This document shows positions 29,115 through 44,200 of a stretch of DNA of 64,000 bases, one piece after another; the first letter of the stretch is position 1, and every line of letters starts with the position of its first letter. Origin of the DNA: Aspidiotus rigidus (lineage: Eukaryota; Arthropoda; Insecta; Hemiptera; Diaspididae); NCBI GenBank assembly GCA_035079385.1, contig JAVHKY010000063.1:310001-374000 (forward strand). The letters are read 5' to 3'. The position numbers and the translations under genes were made by a program. The notes beneath the pieces are model-generated. The model searched no databases. It saw nothing but the letters and a program-made list of their open reading frames with translations, and was not told the DNA's origin.

Positions 29115-32100
29115 GAAAAGAAATTATACGACCTACCTTTCAAAACTCGTTGACGAAGTGAACAAATCAGTCTAAGACGAAATGACTCCAGTGCAAGTAT
29201 AGTGCACTCTTGATATTTTCTAAGGGGCGTGGGAGGGCAGGGGTGTTGTGATCCCTTTGGTTCAATGAAGAAACCCCGTCAAATTTTGATTTCTTGTAAC
29301 TAAAAACAAAAAGTACAAATGTCCCCCCCCCCCCCCCCTAAAACGACAAATACGAAGAATCATCTTCATCAAAATGGCTTCACAACACGGGAGTTGAACA
29401 AGAAAATATTCTGGGGGTCCCAACAAGAGATTTTATGCAATACATTATCTTTGATTTCCGTAACTATGTGATTCCCCCTCATCCGTATTTGCTATCGAAG
29501 ACCCTTATTCTACCAATCCTATATCGTCCAACGAATCCTCATTCTTTACACTCGTCAAGTTCTTTCTCATTTTCCATATCGTTTCAACGACCTTACAGAA
29601 AATGACGCAGTGGACCTTGCCGCAAAGCAGACGCTATTGGTCGCCTTCCTTAACCTTTCTCTTTCCCTCCTGCTCGAATGATGACAACTTATTACTGCTC
29701 CCGCATCCTCTCTTCCTGGCATAATTTCTAGATCTCCTTACCCTCAAATAAGCTATAGTCAATGGTATCGCACAGGTACTTTACAAGAACAAAAATGTCG
29801 TTCATATCTTTATACTCCAGCAGTACCTGTCACACTGCGATGTAAACCATTCATGAATTAAGTCGTTCGAAACTGACATTTTCTTATTTGCCCCTAATTT
29901 TCCTTCTTCGAGTCTTCAAATCAAAGTTTAAACGAACTGAAGAGCAAACGTGATAAAAAATTATCTTCGGGTGGGAAATAAAACCCCTGTTGAGAGAACA
30001 AAATATTATTACTACTTTAGCCTTAACTGATTTCCTTTTCTGGAGAGTTCTACATTACATTTTGATAAGAGAGCGTGTGGGTTCTGCAAGATCAGACATG
30101 TAGACACCTAATAAGTCGCTACAACGTGCGCACAAACAAAGCCACTTTGCTTTTTGGGTGGTTCTTGACGACAAATCATTATTTCGTTTGTGTAAATTAG
30201 TGAATACGATGCGATGCGATATTGTTGTGAATATGAACCCGACATCCTGATGAACAGTTTACCCGAAGATATTGACTGTGGCTGTAAACGTGCGTAACAT
30301 ATTTACATGACTGTGTACACTCTACAATATGATCTTTCTTGTGCTAGCCAAATGGTTCGTGTGCGAAGAATTGTACATCCTGTCTACGCGCTTTAAGGTC
30401 GTAAACATGCAAACACATGTGGTATTCAGGATAATGGAAATCTGTTCTCGAAGAAGGTGTGAAATATATCGGGTATGATGTACAAGGTTATTTTTTTACA
30501 TGTGGTTTACAAAAAATAACACAGTGCCGTTAAACATTTTAAAATACTAAAATTGTACTAGAGCAATCGAATTAGAATTTAAAACGAGAAATCATGTGGA
30601 ATCAGTCACCGAAACTAGTTCTATACGGAAAAATTGCTGGTTGTTAGTAATAAAAAGAAAAAAAAAACATTCCCAAGTTTGTACCGAGTGAAAAATATTA
30701 GTATAAAAATTTCAACAATAATGAAACTCATATTCATTGTTGCGCGGAGAGGGTATACAAATAGTGAGGTAATAGTAAGTTAAGTTCGACCAAGTTGGAA
30801 AGTCAATGAAAAAATGAAATAAACAAGAAGAGTGATCGAAACAAGAGTAAGCTCCCAAGATTTTGTTTCAGCGGAACAATACTCGCATTGAAAATGTGAG
30901 ATGTATGATCGTCACGAGCGTTTTCAAATTTGCATTCTTTGTCAGTTGGTTTGCAGGGATGCAGGATTATTAATAAACTCCTATTCAGGGGAACAAAAGA
31001 CGAGGAAACCTTAGAACTCTTATGAGATTTTATTGAGTACTATAAAGAGTGGTAACACTGGCACATCTACTGGACAACGTATTTCTTGAGGTACACAAAT
31101 GAAAACTTTCGTCTTGCTTTTCCAATTTCATAATTTCGAGTATTTTTTCACACAAATCTTTCGTGCATCGTGAATCGGATAAGTCAGAAAACATTTCACG
31201 AGTTTATTACCTACTTTTTCTCGAAGGTCGAATACACTCCTTGCCTCATTACAGAGTCATCTTCAGAGTTTGAATAACTTTTCTTAGACATGTCACGAAC
31301 GTCGAAATAACCACCCGGTGTCTTGAAGCTGCAGATATTCCAGTGCTGGAAACGTCACTTCCTGTGTAGAATAATGAGTAATTCTAGGTTAATCACGAAT
31401 ATTATACTAGGAAATAACGTTTTTTTTTCTACTATACTTATAATATTCATTTTATTGAGATTCAGACATTGTGGAAGCACGACAGTCATTATCAAGAAGA
31501 AATGAAAACAGTTTCTAAAATAAGGTAAGAAACGTGAGAAGGACGAACAAGACAGAACGTAACTCATCAATCATAATCTGTCTTAAAGTTTACTCTGTCC
31601 TTATTTTTTGTAATATGAACAACTTTTAATATCGTCCTTCGTTTAAAAATAGATTCTCAACCAACAAATACGATAGAAAAGTTCTCAAAATTGAATCCGC
31701 GTGTCCCCTGTTTAGAGCAAACATTGGTTTAGAAAATGAAAGGCTGTACAGCAGTGCGCCGTTAAGGGGCTCTTCCAAATAAACCCTGAGACAATCAGAA
31801 CACCTAATCTTGTTGACAATAGGGTCAACATTTCAAGACCGATGTTAAGGGCTGCGGAGAGCGTTCGAAGTAATAGTGCACTCTTAGTATCATTGTGGAT
31901 GTTGGTAAGAATATCATGGGATGAGGACAGAAAGTTATTCTAAACTCTAATAGGGCGGAGAGAGAATTGGTTCAGAATTTAGGAGCGACACTATCATAGG
32001 AATTTTTTTGAAATATAGATTTTAATGAGAAAGTTATACAGAATTATGCGTTGGAATTCTGTGTGTGTGTGTGTGAATCTAGCGCGTGAGTTGATTCGAT

Positions 32101-32740
32101 TAAAATTTTTGGAAGATAGAAAATGTATATCGTTGCAGTACTTAAAGCATCTGTGAAAAAAAAAGTTGAGATTCACGCTTTTCAATAACAAAACCAATTT
32201 TTCAAAACAAGACCGAAAAACGATATACTGTATACCGTTTGAAACGTAGGTGCACTGCATCTACACACACAAAACGTGTGATCGAGAAGCCCAAACATAA
32301 TGCGCTTTGAGGGCAATTATGTGTAATCAGTACCGAAGTTGTGTATACCACATTACAGTCAGAGTCTTGTTTGTCGCATCTGTTTCTCAGGGCCGTCAAA
32401 GAAGGGATACACTCGTTCATATATTATAGCTCTCGCACGCATAGTATACACATACTGTATTCGCCATCGAGCCGCCAAAAGTCATCTCCATCGACGTTAT
32501 CTGCGGTATACTATTCCCATATTTCGCGACACGACGCGACGCGACGCGGACGTTACTACTAGTTTGTAATAAATATTGAGTTCCAGCAAGCGCCAGTTGC
32601 GGTGGCGTAGCGCCGAAAGATTCATACTTCGTAACACTGCACCGCACTGGCCAGCGCAGCGGTGCCAATGACTCTACGAGAAGATCGCCGAAACGCGATT
32701 CCCCTTCATTTACATTGAAGACACCACTGAACACAAGAGT
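29115..32740. other. Non-coding stretch upstream of the net/ATOH8-like gene
   Basis: No gene supported. Contains a C16 run near 29323-29338. A CpG-rich zone at about 32370-32720 precedes the first coding exon and may be promoter-proximal DNA, with GCGACGCGACGCG repeats near 32530. Confidence 0.45.
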
Positions 32741-32746
32741 TTGCTT

Positions 32747-32752
32747 TCAGTT
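32747..32752 (+). promoter_or_regulatory. Candidate initiator (Inr) for the net/ATOH8-like gene
   Basis: TCAGTT matches the arthropod initiator consensus and lies about 300 nt before the start codon, just after a CpG-rich zone. No TATA box at the right spacing and no good downstream element were seen. Such hexamers are common, so this is only a suggestion. Confidence 0.25.
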
Positions 32753-33044
32753 CTTCGACTTACTGGTGACGATACACGTTGTGTGTGATTCGTGTTCTGA
32801 CGCGTAAAATTGTTATCATTTTTTATTTATATTTCGCACATAATATATTGTCGTAGTTTTTGTTTTTGTGATCGTTTGCGAGTTTAATTAATAAATTCAA
32901 TTTTTATTATTTTCTTCGCATTCTTTTTCAATCGCAGTTTTATTGTTAAGCTTGCCTCTGGTTTTGGTTTAGTAAATAAGAAGAAATTGGTTGATAGTTT
33001 TGTTCGGTTATAGTGATGTTGTGATAGATATCAAGGTGACCAAA

Positions 33045-33108
33045 ATGCAGCAGCAAGTCATGACTCTATACGAGAAGTTGGAAGAGAATGATATCCAGGA
33101 AGAATCAG
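33045..33108 (+). CDS. net/ATOH8-like gene, coding exon 1
   Basis: Encodes MQQQVMTLYEKLEENDIQEE plus S and one base of the next codon. The donor is TCAG then GTAAAT. The split codon G|TT (Val22) is completed by exon 2. Too short to stand out as a reading frame; it was located by matching the phase of exon 2. Confidence 0.8.
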
Positions 33109-35006
33109 GTAAATTGAAGATTATATAATATTTGAATTTAATAGAAAAAAGTATATGAAACATGGACCGTCGCGTCAGTTCTTTCAGGACCGTGAATAGA
33201 CGAGTAGAATACTATAATACGAGGAGGAGAAAAAAAAGATTTTATGAAGATAAACGGGAGCCTCATGCTTCTCTAATGTTGTATTGCGTACAGAAGTTGA
33301 TGAAATATTTAGAAATTATGTTACCTGGCTGTAGAGCCTACCATCGGAGAAGACTTATGCTTCACGTTGTCTTTTTTGTTCAGAGTTTTGATAATACTTC
33401 TAACTCTAATCTAATAGCAGATACACAATGGAGCTACTATTTTACAATTCGAAAAATGATGTTTCTATCACGTTTCCTTGACGAGGGCGGAAAAGAATCC
33501 TCGAGGTTAAAAATCTGTTGCTGTCGCTGTAGGCAGCCTTTTTGCCCGGCCAGATAAAGAATTTACGACAAGAAGAGAAAAACCCGAATTTGACCAACTC
33601 GAGGCTACCTGTACCGAAAAAGGTGATGCACGTCGCAAATTTCATACGAGTTTAAATTTGAGTTTTAACTCTCCTTTATAAAGCAACTGATTGCCTACTT
33701 ACTGTTGGCTGTCCAATTTTAGTTTCTAACGGCCAATTGTGCTAAAACAGTCCTCAAACTTTAATTATTTACACGGCGTTATCGAACAATTGAGGGGAAA
33801 TGGTGCAAAGATATTCACAAGGTATATAGGGATAAGGAAGAAAGAGGGCGGGTCCGTTTTTCGCCTGGGCTGAGAAATTCCTTCGTCAGCCTTCACGATA
33901 TCCGAGTTGATTTCAAACATAATTCAGCTATTCTAACCTAACCTAACCCAGCAAAGTTGAGGCACGTTCAACCGTTATATACTTGGAGCTAGTCTGATAC
34001 GCTTAGGGCCTGATTTTGTGTAGTTACTAGTTGAATAATCCAAATTTATCCTCACAAACTCTGTTTACTCCCGAAACATTTAAATGTCCAATCGTCCTGA
34101 GTAATTAGAAAAGATTATCCGTTGAATTTCATCTTCCATTCCAGCTCCCCACTTTTCATCGAAGTTCAAAAGAAAGATGGAAATATTTTATCTTCAGGAT
34201 GGATACTAACTGACGTAACGGTCTTAGAAATGCATCAAAATCTTTCAAATATTCTATCAAAAACGAAGTCGATTAGACATTTCTCTTAAAAATAGAGCTT
34301 CATACGAGAAAGTTGGGGAGAATAGAGATAGGAACATTTTCCTACGAGGATACAAGATGTTGATTGGATGTCATCTAATAGCGAAAGCTATTTCATGAAG
34401 ATCTAGGTACAGCTATCTTGCTTATGAGTATACTATGACGATTGTATCAATAAGTTTCATAGTCTTATTTCTCGAATTGAAAAGAAGAAGATCATATTTT
34501 TTGTTTTGAGTTTTACTAGCTCTTTAGATTGACAACCAATATTCAAGCAGATTTTATATAATTGAAAAATCACTTTGCATATGAGTTTTTTAGCTACAAA
34601 GGGTCTCATGAGTTATGAAAGAGAGAACGGTGGTGGGGGGAGCAATTTAACCAATAGCAATTTTTCTCAGTACTGACAGTGATCGAGATTTAACACACTT
34701 ATACCCAACCCTTGCAGTTAGAATCATGTACCTATACGCGAATATTCAAATAATTCTTTCCCTTTCTCGCATTCACATTATTTCTCATTCCCAGTATTAC
34801 ATGCTGATGGTACATTATTATATTAATTGTAAATTGTGTCTGTGTATGACTATGTTGGTCACAAACTCTTGTCATACTCCACATTATTATACTATGCACA
34901 AACGTGTGTAATACTAATAGTTAGGTATCGAAGATAATGTAACTTAGTTTGTTTATAACAGGTGCTGCGCAGCACCTAATTCCAACATATGTTCGTTCGA
35001 TGTTAC

Positions 35007-35048
<42 letters not shown>

Positions 35049-35181
35049 CATTATTGTTATATTTTTCCTCTTTTTCTATTTCTTCAATGGATTTGTTATT
35101 TCTAAGTAACACGTTGTTCCGAGATACCGGTAACTTGTGTCTGCTTATGTCGTTGTCGTCTCCTGTTATTGCTTAATGAAC

Positions 35182-35214
<33 letters not shown>

Positions 35215-38200
35215 ACAACTGGAACGAGTATTTGCGTACAGGCATACTCTGTTCAGAGTATCGCACATCTAACACGGTCGGTTTGATGGTCTTATCAAGA
35301 TTGATACGGTAGCACGGGTAGCACTGTGCTGAACTTGACGATATGATCCACGCGCGGAGAACCGTAACGTTGTTTTCATGAGATAGAATAGGCTTTTACT
35401 AGGTTAAAATTTAAAATAATCGATTTTGAACTAATATTATTTGTTGGTTTAGAGTATCTGCTATTTGTTCGTATGCAGTTTGTGAAGAGCAATTGACATG
35501 AATATCGAATTCTGATACCTAGTGAACAGGAGTAAATCAAAAAGGTGTTATTTAGGTACCTACTAAGCTCTTAATTCTGCACGTATGGTGCGTTAAGGAA
35601 TTATGTGTAGGCCTACCGGTACTTTTATTTCTTCTATTTCACCACTGCCTTTCAAAATAATAATACTTACATTGATGGAATTGTCTGATGGTCCGCGGAG
35701 CGTTATTATCATAATTCAACAGCGCTCTTCGCTTCGTGCTCGCATCAATCTCGACGGGCGAAATTTTCAATATTACGGAGCGGCACAAGCATAAATTACT
35801 CAGCTGTAGTAAAAACGTATATGTTACGATAAATTATACAGGCGGAGAAAGGGGCTCTAGACTGGAATATTGAAAAATCGATATGTCGAAAAAGTAAATA
35901 TTTTCTTTGTAGGTACTAGTGCGGAGATTAGAACTGCGAAGCCCTTATTCGGTTAACATCCAGCACTCACAAAGGCCTTCGACTTCTGTAAGATTTTTTT
36001 CAAGTCCCCTCCCTGCCCTCAATCCAAGGAATTCGTTATTTGTACGGTAAAAGTTCCTTTCGAAATATTTTAATTTAGAAAATAGACAGCCATAAATCAG
36101 GGATAGAAAACTGAATCAAATTACTGGATGTTGATTGGCAGTAAGTGACAAGAGAGGGAGAAGAAAATGAAGGTCGTCACTACTCAACTGCAGCTTTTTT
36201 CTTGGACTTTTGATTTCCCAAGACACCTGACGACAACGAAGATGTGATTTGAAGTTACATTTCAAATTCAGTAATGGACTTCTCGCATTAAATTACGAAT
36301 ACAACTCGACGTCTTTGGTTTTTCCGTCTTTAATACAAAAAGAAGCGTGTGGATAAATGTTCTTAGTTTTCTTTCAAAAAAGGAAGGAAATTAGAATTAA
36401 AGATGAATACATCATCTTGATCATTTAATCTAATTATAGAAAACAGAGAAAAATGTTTTCGTGAGAAATGTGTATTGGCTAGAATGGATCATTGAATTGG
36501 GTTTTGAGATATTTGAAATGTGGATTGAAGAGCTATTCAGAAGACGAAGCGAAGCACCATGGAGAGGGGGTGGTTCCCCACCCCTCTAACTGGTAGAATA
36601 TGAAAGTGTTTTGAAGACTTACAGCAGGCATCTATCGGAATGGCAGCTCCAGCGATTGTAATATCAAGACGAAGCCACGAATTGATACTTGTTTGATAAG
36701 AAGCTATACATATGAGTTCAATTCTTGAGGTTTTTGGGAAGAGCCTTTGAACATTTTCACTGAAGAAGTCATCAATTCAAAGATGGATCTGTGGTCTCGA
36801 GTCATAGGATGTGAAACCAGTACACAAGGGGTTGGTGAGTGTTGACATGTTTCATGTCTTAGCGCTGCCCCCCCCCCTAATTCTGAAATTTGCGTCCGTA
36901 CATCCCGTCCGCACATGACCTTGACACTTGAAAGAATTTCTGTTCTGATCCTCCCATCCTAATTCCGAAATTTGCGTCCGCACGTCCCGTTCGCACAACC
37001 ATGACCTTGACATTTGGAAGAATTTCCTCTCTATATTAGGCTTATATTAGGTTCAAGCCTCCTTTATACTAGCTTCATACTAGGTTTAGGCTTCTTTAGT
37101 AGTTTATACTAGCTGTATTGTACTAGGCTTAGAGCTGACCTCCCGCCCCCCTGCCCTAATTCCGAAATTTGCGTCCGCACGTCCGGCTGTGAAATCAGAC
37201 CTGATATACAGTATACATGCTAGCTTAGTATACTAGGCTTCATTGTAGTAGCCCTAATATACATTATACTAGCCTAGTATACTAGCTAAGCTATACTATT
37301 TGACATTTTATACTGGGCTTATACTAGGTCCAAGCCTCCTTTCTACTAGCTTCGTACTACGCTCACGCTTCTTTTATACTACGGGCTTAGGAGGTCTGTA
37401 TCAGTAGTTTATATGTTGACATGTTTCATGTCTTAGCGCTGACCTGACCCTAATTCCAAAATTTGCGTCCGTCCATCCACCTGGCCTCTCCTTGTATACT
37501 ACCATTCGACGTTTTATACGGGGCTTATACTAGGTCCAAGCTTCCTTTATACTAGCTTCATACTAGGTTTAGGCCTCTTTTATACTACAGGCTTCGGAGG
37601 TCTGTATTAGTAGTTTATGTCAAGATTATACTATAGTACTAGGCAGGTCTGCATTAGTTTACGTCGAACCGCAGCCCTACCCCCTGATTCTGGAATTCCG
37701 GGCGTCTGTACAGTATACTGGCTAGCACCCACCCTATATTGGTGCTACTTCATGCAGTATATTATACTAGGTATTGTATGTGTACTAGGTACTGGACCTG
37801 AATTAAAATTTTGCGAGTTCCCACCACTGTATGCAATTTTATACTAGCTGTATTACACTAGCTCTCTTCTCCCCCCTATTGGGCCCCCCAAAAGCTAGTA
37901 GCCTAATATGGACCCTAATAAGCAAAACCCGACCAAGCGACGATCACGTAGTTTCGTGATATTTAGACTTAAAGGAAATCGGTTATTTAAAAATAGAGGT
38001 CGATATTTTCAATTCATAATTATTCGACGAGTATTGCGTTTCCAGTTTTTTAATCAGCACCATTGGAAAGTGCTCGTTGAGCTCTTTCTGACGGTGTATA
38101 TAACTCCAAAATCTCAAAAATGTCGCTTGGTCGAGTTTTGCTTGTTAGGGTCCATATATAGTATACTAGACAAACCTCCTTTATACCAGCTTCATACTAG

Positions 38201-41200
38201 GTCTAGGCTTTTATACTACAGGCTTAGGAGAAAGCTATTAGCTTTAAATATTCTAAATTAGACTTATACCAGACGAAGAAGGGGGCGAACGAGCGGAGCG
38301 AGTGAGCCAAACATCTAAGGAGGGCTGTGCGTCTTCTTTCATACCCAGCTTTTATACTAGCCCTGATAAACATTACACTAGCCTTATACATGTACAGTAT
38401 CGCGAGTGAGCCCCGCGAAATGCGATACCTCAAAATATTTCTCATACAAGACATATACGACGCCAAGAAAGGTAAGGGGACAAACGAGTAATAATCTCAC
38501 GAACACTTGACCTAGTAGAAGCCTAGACTAAAATATTTCAAGATGACTGATAAAATAAAAGAGACATGAAAAATGATCTTCATTTATTTGCTATGCCAGA
38601 AAATTTTTTTTCAATTGTGTAGATTTCTATAACTGGTGGTGTGAGTCAATAAGTATACCAGCGAAAAAATAATATTCTTTCTTCTTCGCTCAAAAGAGAG
38701 GAAGAAGGATGAATTATTAAAAATGTCGTAAATCTGAGTAAAGCTCATCTGGATTATGTTCATTTCCAACAATATTGGCTCTAATTTGATTTCCACTATT
38801 TTTCTGTTGTGCTGACTGAACCACGTCCATTTTATTTATAGTTAGAAAAACCGAATTGAATAGCTTATGAAGTGCAAAATATGGGGCAGTATGGACAAAT
38901 ATCAATAGCTTTGTAGGTCAGTTTTGTTTAGAAATAGCCAACATACTAGATTCTCAAATCGTAGCGTCAATCATCAAGAATTTTCTTAAATTAAGAGGAG
39001 CATTGAAACAGAATACCTTAATAAGGCCACGCGGTAGAATAATAATGACTCATGGATCAGTTATTTGTAAACTTCTTGGTTTGTGGACTTACGATCGAAA
39101 TACCATAGATTGCGTTCTGCAATTGAATTGCAGTAGGTATAATCCAGATTACCTTGTGAGGGGCAGTTCAATGATGATATGCCGATAACGATCGTCCAAT
39201 TTTTCATACTAATTTTGCCGCTTCAATAAGTACTCTTCAAGTGCTGTATGATTAAATCGCATAACGATTTTCTGAGTTTCCGCTTTCAATTTTAAGAAAA
39301 ACAAGCACCCTTGTACAGCGTCGCTTTCTTTTTAAAACAAACTTACCTAAACAATACAGTGTATATCATAATAAAAGTGAAGTACCATAATGTGAAGAAA
39401 GGGCACGCTACATTACCTGTTTGTGGCGATGAGGAATCATGTTGGAAGAGCGAGAAAGAAATATGAGTACGAATAGAAGTAGTCGTCGTCTATGGACACC
39501 AGCGTTGTTTTCGTTCATACTATACAGTATATCATCAGAGCGAGAGAGAGAGAGAGACAGTGAGAGAGACTTCTTTCTGAAGTAGTGTATAGTGTAGCGT
39601 GCGGGCCGCATCACATCGTCGAATAAACTACCTAATCTGTATCGTGGCAAGAGCCATTAAAAAGGACAGGTGTTCACGGCACAAGATAATGAACAAGGTC
39701 GCTTGGTCAAGAGAGACGCGACAGGGACTACGAGTATGAGCGCAGTGTGAACTGTGAAACAGTAATACTTCTGGCGCCTAGCTCGCCATTCATCTATACC
39801 TGTTATTTATTTATTATTTTTTCTTTTCTTTCTTTCTCGACCTGTTAAAAGTTTCCGATACGATTTTCGACTCCAGACGTCCAAGACGCGGGCGCGGGAA
39901 GCTATTCCTAATACTCATTCTATTCTATACACAGGTATTCAATTTTTCTCAGTTTGTCCGCTGAAACCAGCGCCAGCGGTGTAAAGGTGTAGAATTTGTC
40001 GAATGGATGGTATGATGATATTGTATTACTATACATCCGCAGCGATCAGAAATTCCCTTCGTGGTGATGATGTCTCGCCGCTACTGCTGCCGCCACCGCC
40101 TATCGTGATCTTAAATTTTTGGGCAGCTTTCATCTTCACGCGTTTCTCTATAGGTGGACAGGTTATAAGCCTTGGTAACCTCGTTGTGTGGATGTTCAAA
40201 TAATGTAACTGGTTTCCGTTTCCGGCACCCATCCTCAATTGGGTAACCAGCCAAATTCCGAGTTCAAAATAGAAACTTGTTTGAAATACTTATTGCCAAA
40301 ATTGCTGCCGAGAAGAAAACTTCATTGACGCAATTCACGAACATTTTTCCGATATCAGGTATGCTAGACTATACGGGTAGGAATAACAAGAATGATTCCG
40401 AATCAGCTCGCTTCAAAATAATGTTGTCTGGATTCTAGATATTCGTTACGATGTTGTTTTTTCGATCTCTTATCAGCTAATACGAAGTTTGATCAGAAAC
40501 ACTTGCTCAATCGACTCTGTCTCTTCTAAGCTACTTCATAAGTTCTCTCATTGATTCACCGCTTCCAAAATGGTTTTTCCATCTTTATACGTGAGTAGTA
40601 CACTTTCGTTTCGTCGATCTTTTTTGACGGAGAAAATGTTCTTTTTCACGATGACGCGTATATTTATTTTATTTTCTTCGCTGGTTTTACTTTCTCAATG
40701 TATGACAAAAGCCTCATTTCTTTTCCAAGCATAAGTACGTATGAAGAAAATTGTTTTAAAAAAACTTTCGGATTCTTTAACGCAGTTGAACGAGGGATGT
40801 AGGGAACCTGTTTTACGAGAAACAGAAGGATGAAGAAAAATCTGAACTCTCAATTATAGACATTTTTTTCAAGTCCTCCTGCTATCATAAATACAGCACT
40901 TTCGGGAAAATGTGGGCCTAGAAATTTCCCTCAGCTAGAGTGCGCGTAAAAGTGGAAGCGTGCGAAGTTTGGAAGAAATAAATTTCACAAGTTAATCTAC
41001 AGACAAATTTTATTATTTAATAAAATCACAAATTCGAAAACGAGAGGTCGTAGTTGAGTCTGACGTCTGGCGGAGTCCTTTGAATCATGGCGTACCTGAC
41101 GGACAGAGGAAAAATACACTATCCGTCAGTCTCATAGAGAGTGAGGAAACGATTTGTAATAATATAACGAGCAAGACGAAGATTGAGGGAGAGAGTCGAA

Positions 41201-44200
41201 CCAGAATAATTCGTAGATTATAAAGATCGAAGGAGTACTCACTTGATTCGCCGTCGAGATTAAATAAAACGTACCTTGCATATTATCTTCATTCGCCATT
41301 TCGCTTGGATTTTAATACTTTCGTTACGTTCAAAAATTGAAGCAAGTCGGAGAAAGTTTGTGCAGGAAGCGTCGAGAGAAATAAATTTAATCATTTCCAT
41401 GACAGTTCATTGACCCTTGGCCTTGACAATTCGACTACGAGTCGAAGTCGATAAAATCGTGTAATTTGCAAAATGCAAGATTTTCGACAAGCACCAAAGT
41501 CGAATTTTACCGTTCCTTTAGTCTCTAGTTGGGTTAGATCGTCGATCGGCGAACTGTAGACACCAGAAATTTTTTGTGAAATTAACCCCCATAAAACAGA
41601 TCCCCTGCCAATATTTTTCAAGAAAAGCGGCACAGCTCACCGATTATTTAGCTAGAGGTTTACTATTCCTATTTGTAGCCCCTTGCCTTATTTTCTCCAA
41701 CTCACCAGGGTTGCGAAGTATTATTGTCTCGTGTCTTCTGCTTTTCCTCTTCTATCATTGAAGCTGCACTATCTGAATTTGGTGTAATAACTACCGCACA
41801 TTGTGGACCATTTTGAAGACTTAAGTAGTTAAGGCATCTCTGAAACATTTAAATTTGAATTTTTAACAGCCAAGCTGTAGATAAATTTTGCAAAGACAAT
41901 CATTTCCGACCAAGCTATTTTGTATCCATGATGAGGTGGCCAATATTCTTGTTGGAAGGATGACTTGAGGTAGACATGCTTGATGAAGTTATACTGTCCC
42001 AGAGTTCTTTAGAAACTTACAGATGAGCCATTAGAAAAAAATATGAAATTAAAATTGGGGTAGTTAATAAATAATTTAAAAAGATGCAGGAATTCGTCAT
42101 TGAAGTTGTGAATAAGTCCTGAATGTATTAGAATTTATAAAAAAATGATCGAAAAGTGTGACACAAACGTGAATGCGACAATAGCGCCAAATAAAACCAA
42201 AGGTTTTCCAATTGATTGTAAAAGAAAACGTGGCGTGCAAAGTGGCTCAGCAATTTGACGTTTTTATAATTCACAAAAATTTGGGAAGCGCCTGTACAGA
42301 ATGAAACTTTTGAGCGATAATTCTTGAACTGGATGAAAAAATGAATGGACGAGTAAGTATAATTGAGCGATAAATGAAGCACTGTAATGAAGTAAGACTA
42401 AACTTATGAAAGAGAATGAGTCAACTTTATTGGTACAAATGAGCGGTTCATGACGCACTTTAATGAAGTGTGATTCAACTCATATAAGAAATATGAATGA
42501 ACTCGTAAAAAAAGATTCAAATCTAAAGAAAATACATGGAAGACTTTTCACGAATTTAAGGAGTCTTTTCACAAATGTAAGGGCAGCACCAGCATCGCTT
42601 TTTTTTTCCACTCTTTCTTTTTGTTTTGGTATTGTGCAGTAAGTTGTTTTAAGTACCTAGTTTATCCCTGTAAACCGTCCTCCTCCATAAATGTCTACAA
42701 GCTGTCGTGGGGGACGTAAAATAACTGAAATAAATAAATAAATAAATATCGTGGTGTGTGGGTCATCAAGATAATGTTCAGTACGTTGTCCAAATGCCCA
42801 TGTCCGTATCCTTACTTTGCAAAATAAACGATTTGGAAGCACATTTTAGGCATGTAAATAAGATAAAAATCAGTTGACACGTTTTTCTAGCCTGTGCCAG
42901 AAGAGAAAGAAGGGCCGACCTGCAAATGAGCCCTTTTCATTCAATCAAATTTATTATGTATTTTTCTCTCGTTTTTCCATAACTTATTGCAGTTTTAAAG
43001 AATTTATTGTTCCAAGATTCGTGTTCATCTACTATTCACTAGTTCGATATATTTTTATATAATGTTCATTTTTTGAAATTTAGCTCGACCACTTTTAACA
43101 TGTTCGATACATTTCTGTAGAGTTTAATTGGAATCCTATGTATTCGTTTACTTTCTTTTAGAGATGATTGCAATATCTCACGCTGAATGTCTTTTGACAT
43201 GTATATGTCTTTGAGATGGGGGTCAGTCAGAAATTTGCGCGTAACTTCCCGTCACGCTAGACGTCATCAATGACCTTAATCTACTTTGAGAACTTGAAAA
43301 AATTTCAATCTGGTTAACTTAACATAGCCTTCATTGTATTAGGTCCATTATACTAGGCCTAGTATTCGGTATACTAAGCCTGTACTAACAAGCGTGCTTA
43401 GTAAGTTTAGCCTTCATTACACTAGTGCTAGTATACAGTATACTAGGCTGATACTAACTAGGCCTAATATTCATTATACTAGACTCGTACTAGACGTGAA
43501 TCCCCGAAAGCTAGTAGCTAAAAATATTGTATACTTCATTTTGACGAATACTCACGAGAGTAAAAGCAAAAAGCATAAAATTACTCGCGAGAGTAAAGAA
43601 AGTTGCAAAAACCGCAGAAATAAATTCGAAAACCTTAAAGCGCTTTCTCTTGAATAATCATCTTCAGCGAGAACAAGAAAGCAACTGACCCAAGAATGAA
43701 ACGATACCACAACAACAAGAACACCAACTCGAGACAAAAAGGAAGAACTAATCATCGAGTTGTGACTCTTAGACAAGCTCGATCAGACCTTCGTCCGGTA
43801 TATGCCTGTTCAGCACGATCACACCACTAGTATTCTTATGACGAATGATTTCTATGTGTTCCAGGGACCATTCGTTTAAAGTACGATTCTTCCTTGTGGA
43901 GAAGCACTTGAGAACCCTCCTGAAAGGTATGCCCACTGGTGATTAAGTGGTCAGCGAATGCCGAATCTCCCTCGCTGCCCTTCTCTCAGGCCTTCTTATG
44001 TTCAGCCACCCCGATCTTCAACTGCCGACCAGTCTCACCGATATAAACGCCCTTACAATCCTTACACTGTAACCTATACACCCCACTCCTCTCCTCTCCA
44101 GGTACTCTGTCTTTCAGCTTAACAAACAACTCTTTGACTGAAACAGGGTTGTAGAACGCAGACTGGAAACCGAAGGGGCGAAGGGCCCGTTCTAACCGGA

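Noticed and set aside
33933..33949. Telomere-like CCTAA repeat as a chromosome-end relic
   Set aside because: Only about three units; too short to support a telomere or fusion claim.
40003..40238. Overlapping frames in a CpG-rich intronic patch
   Set aside because: Short, no recognisable domain, and open on both strands by base composition.
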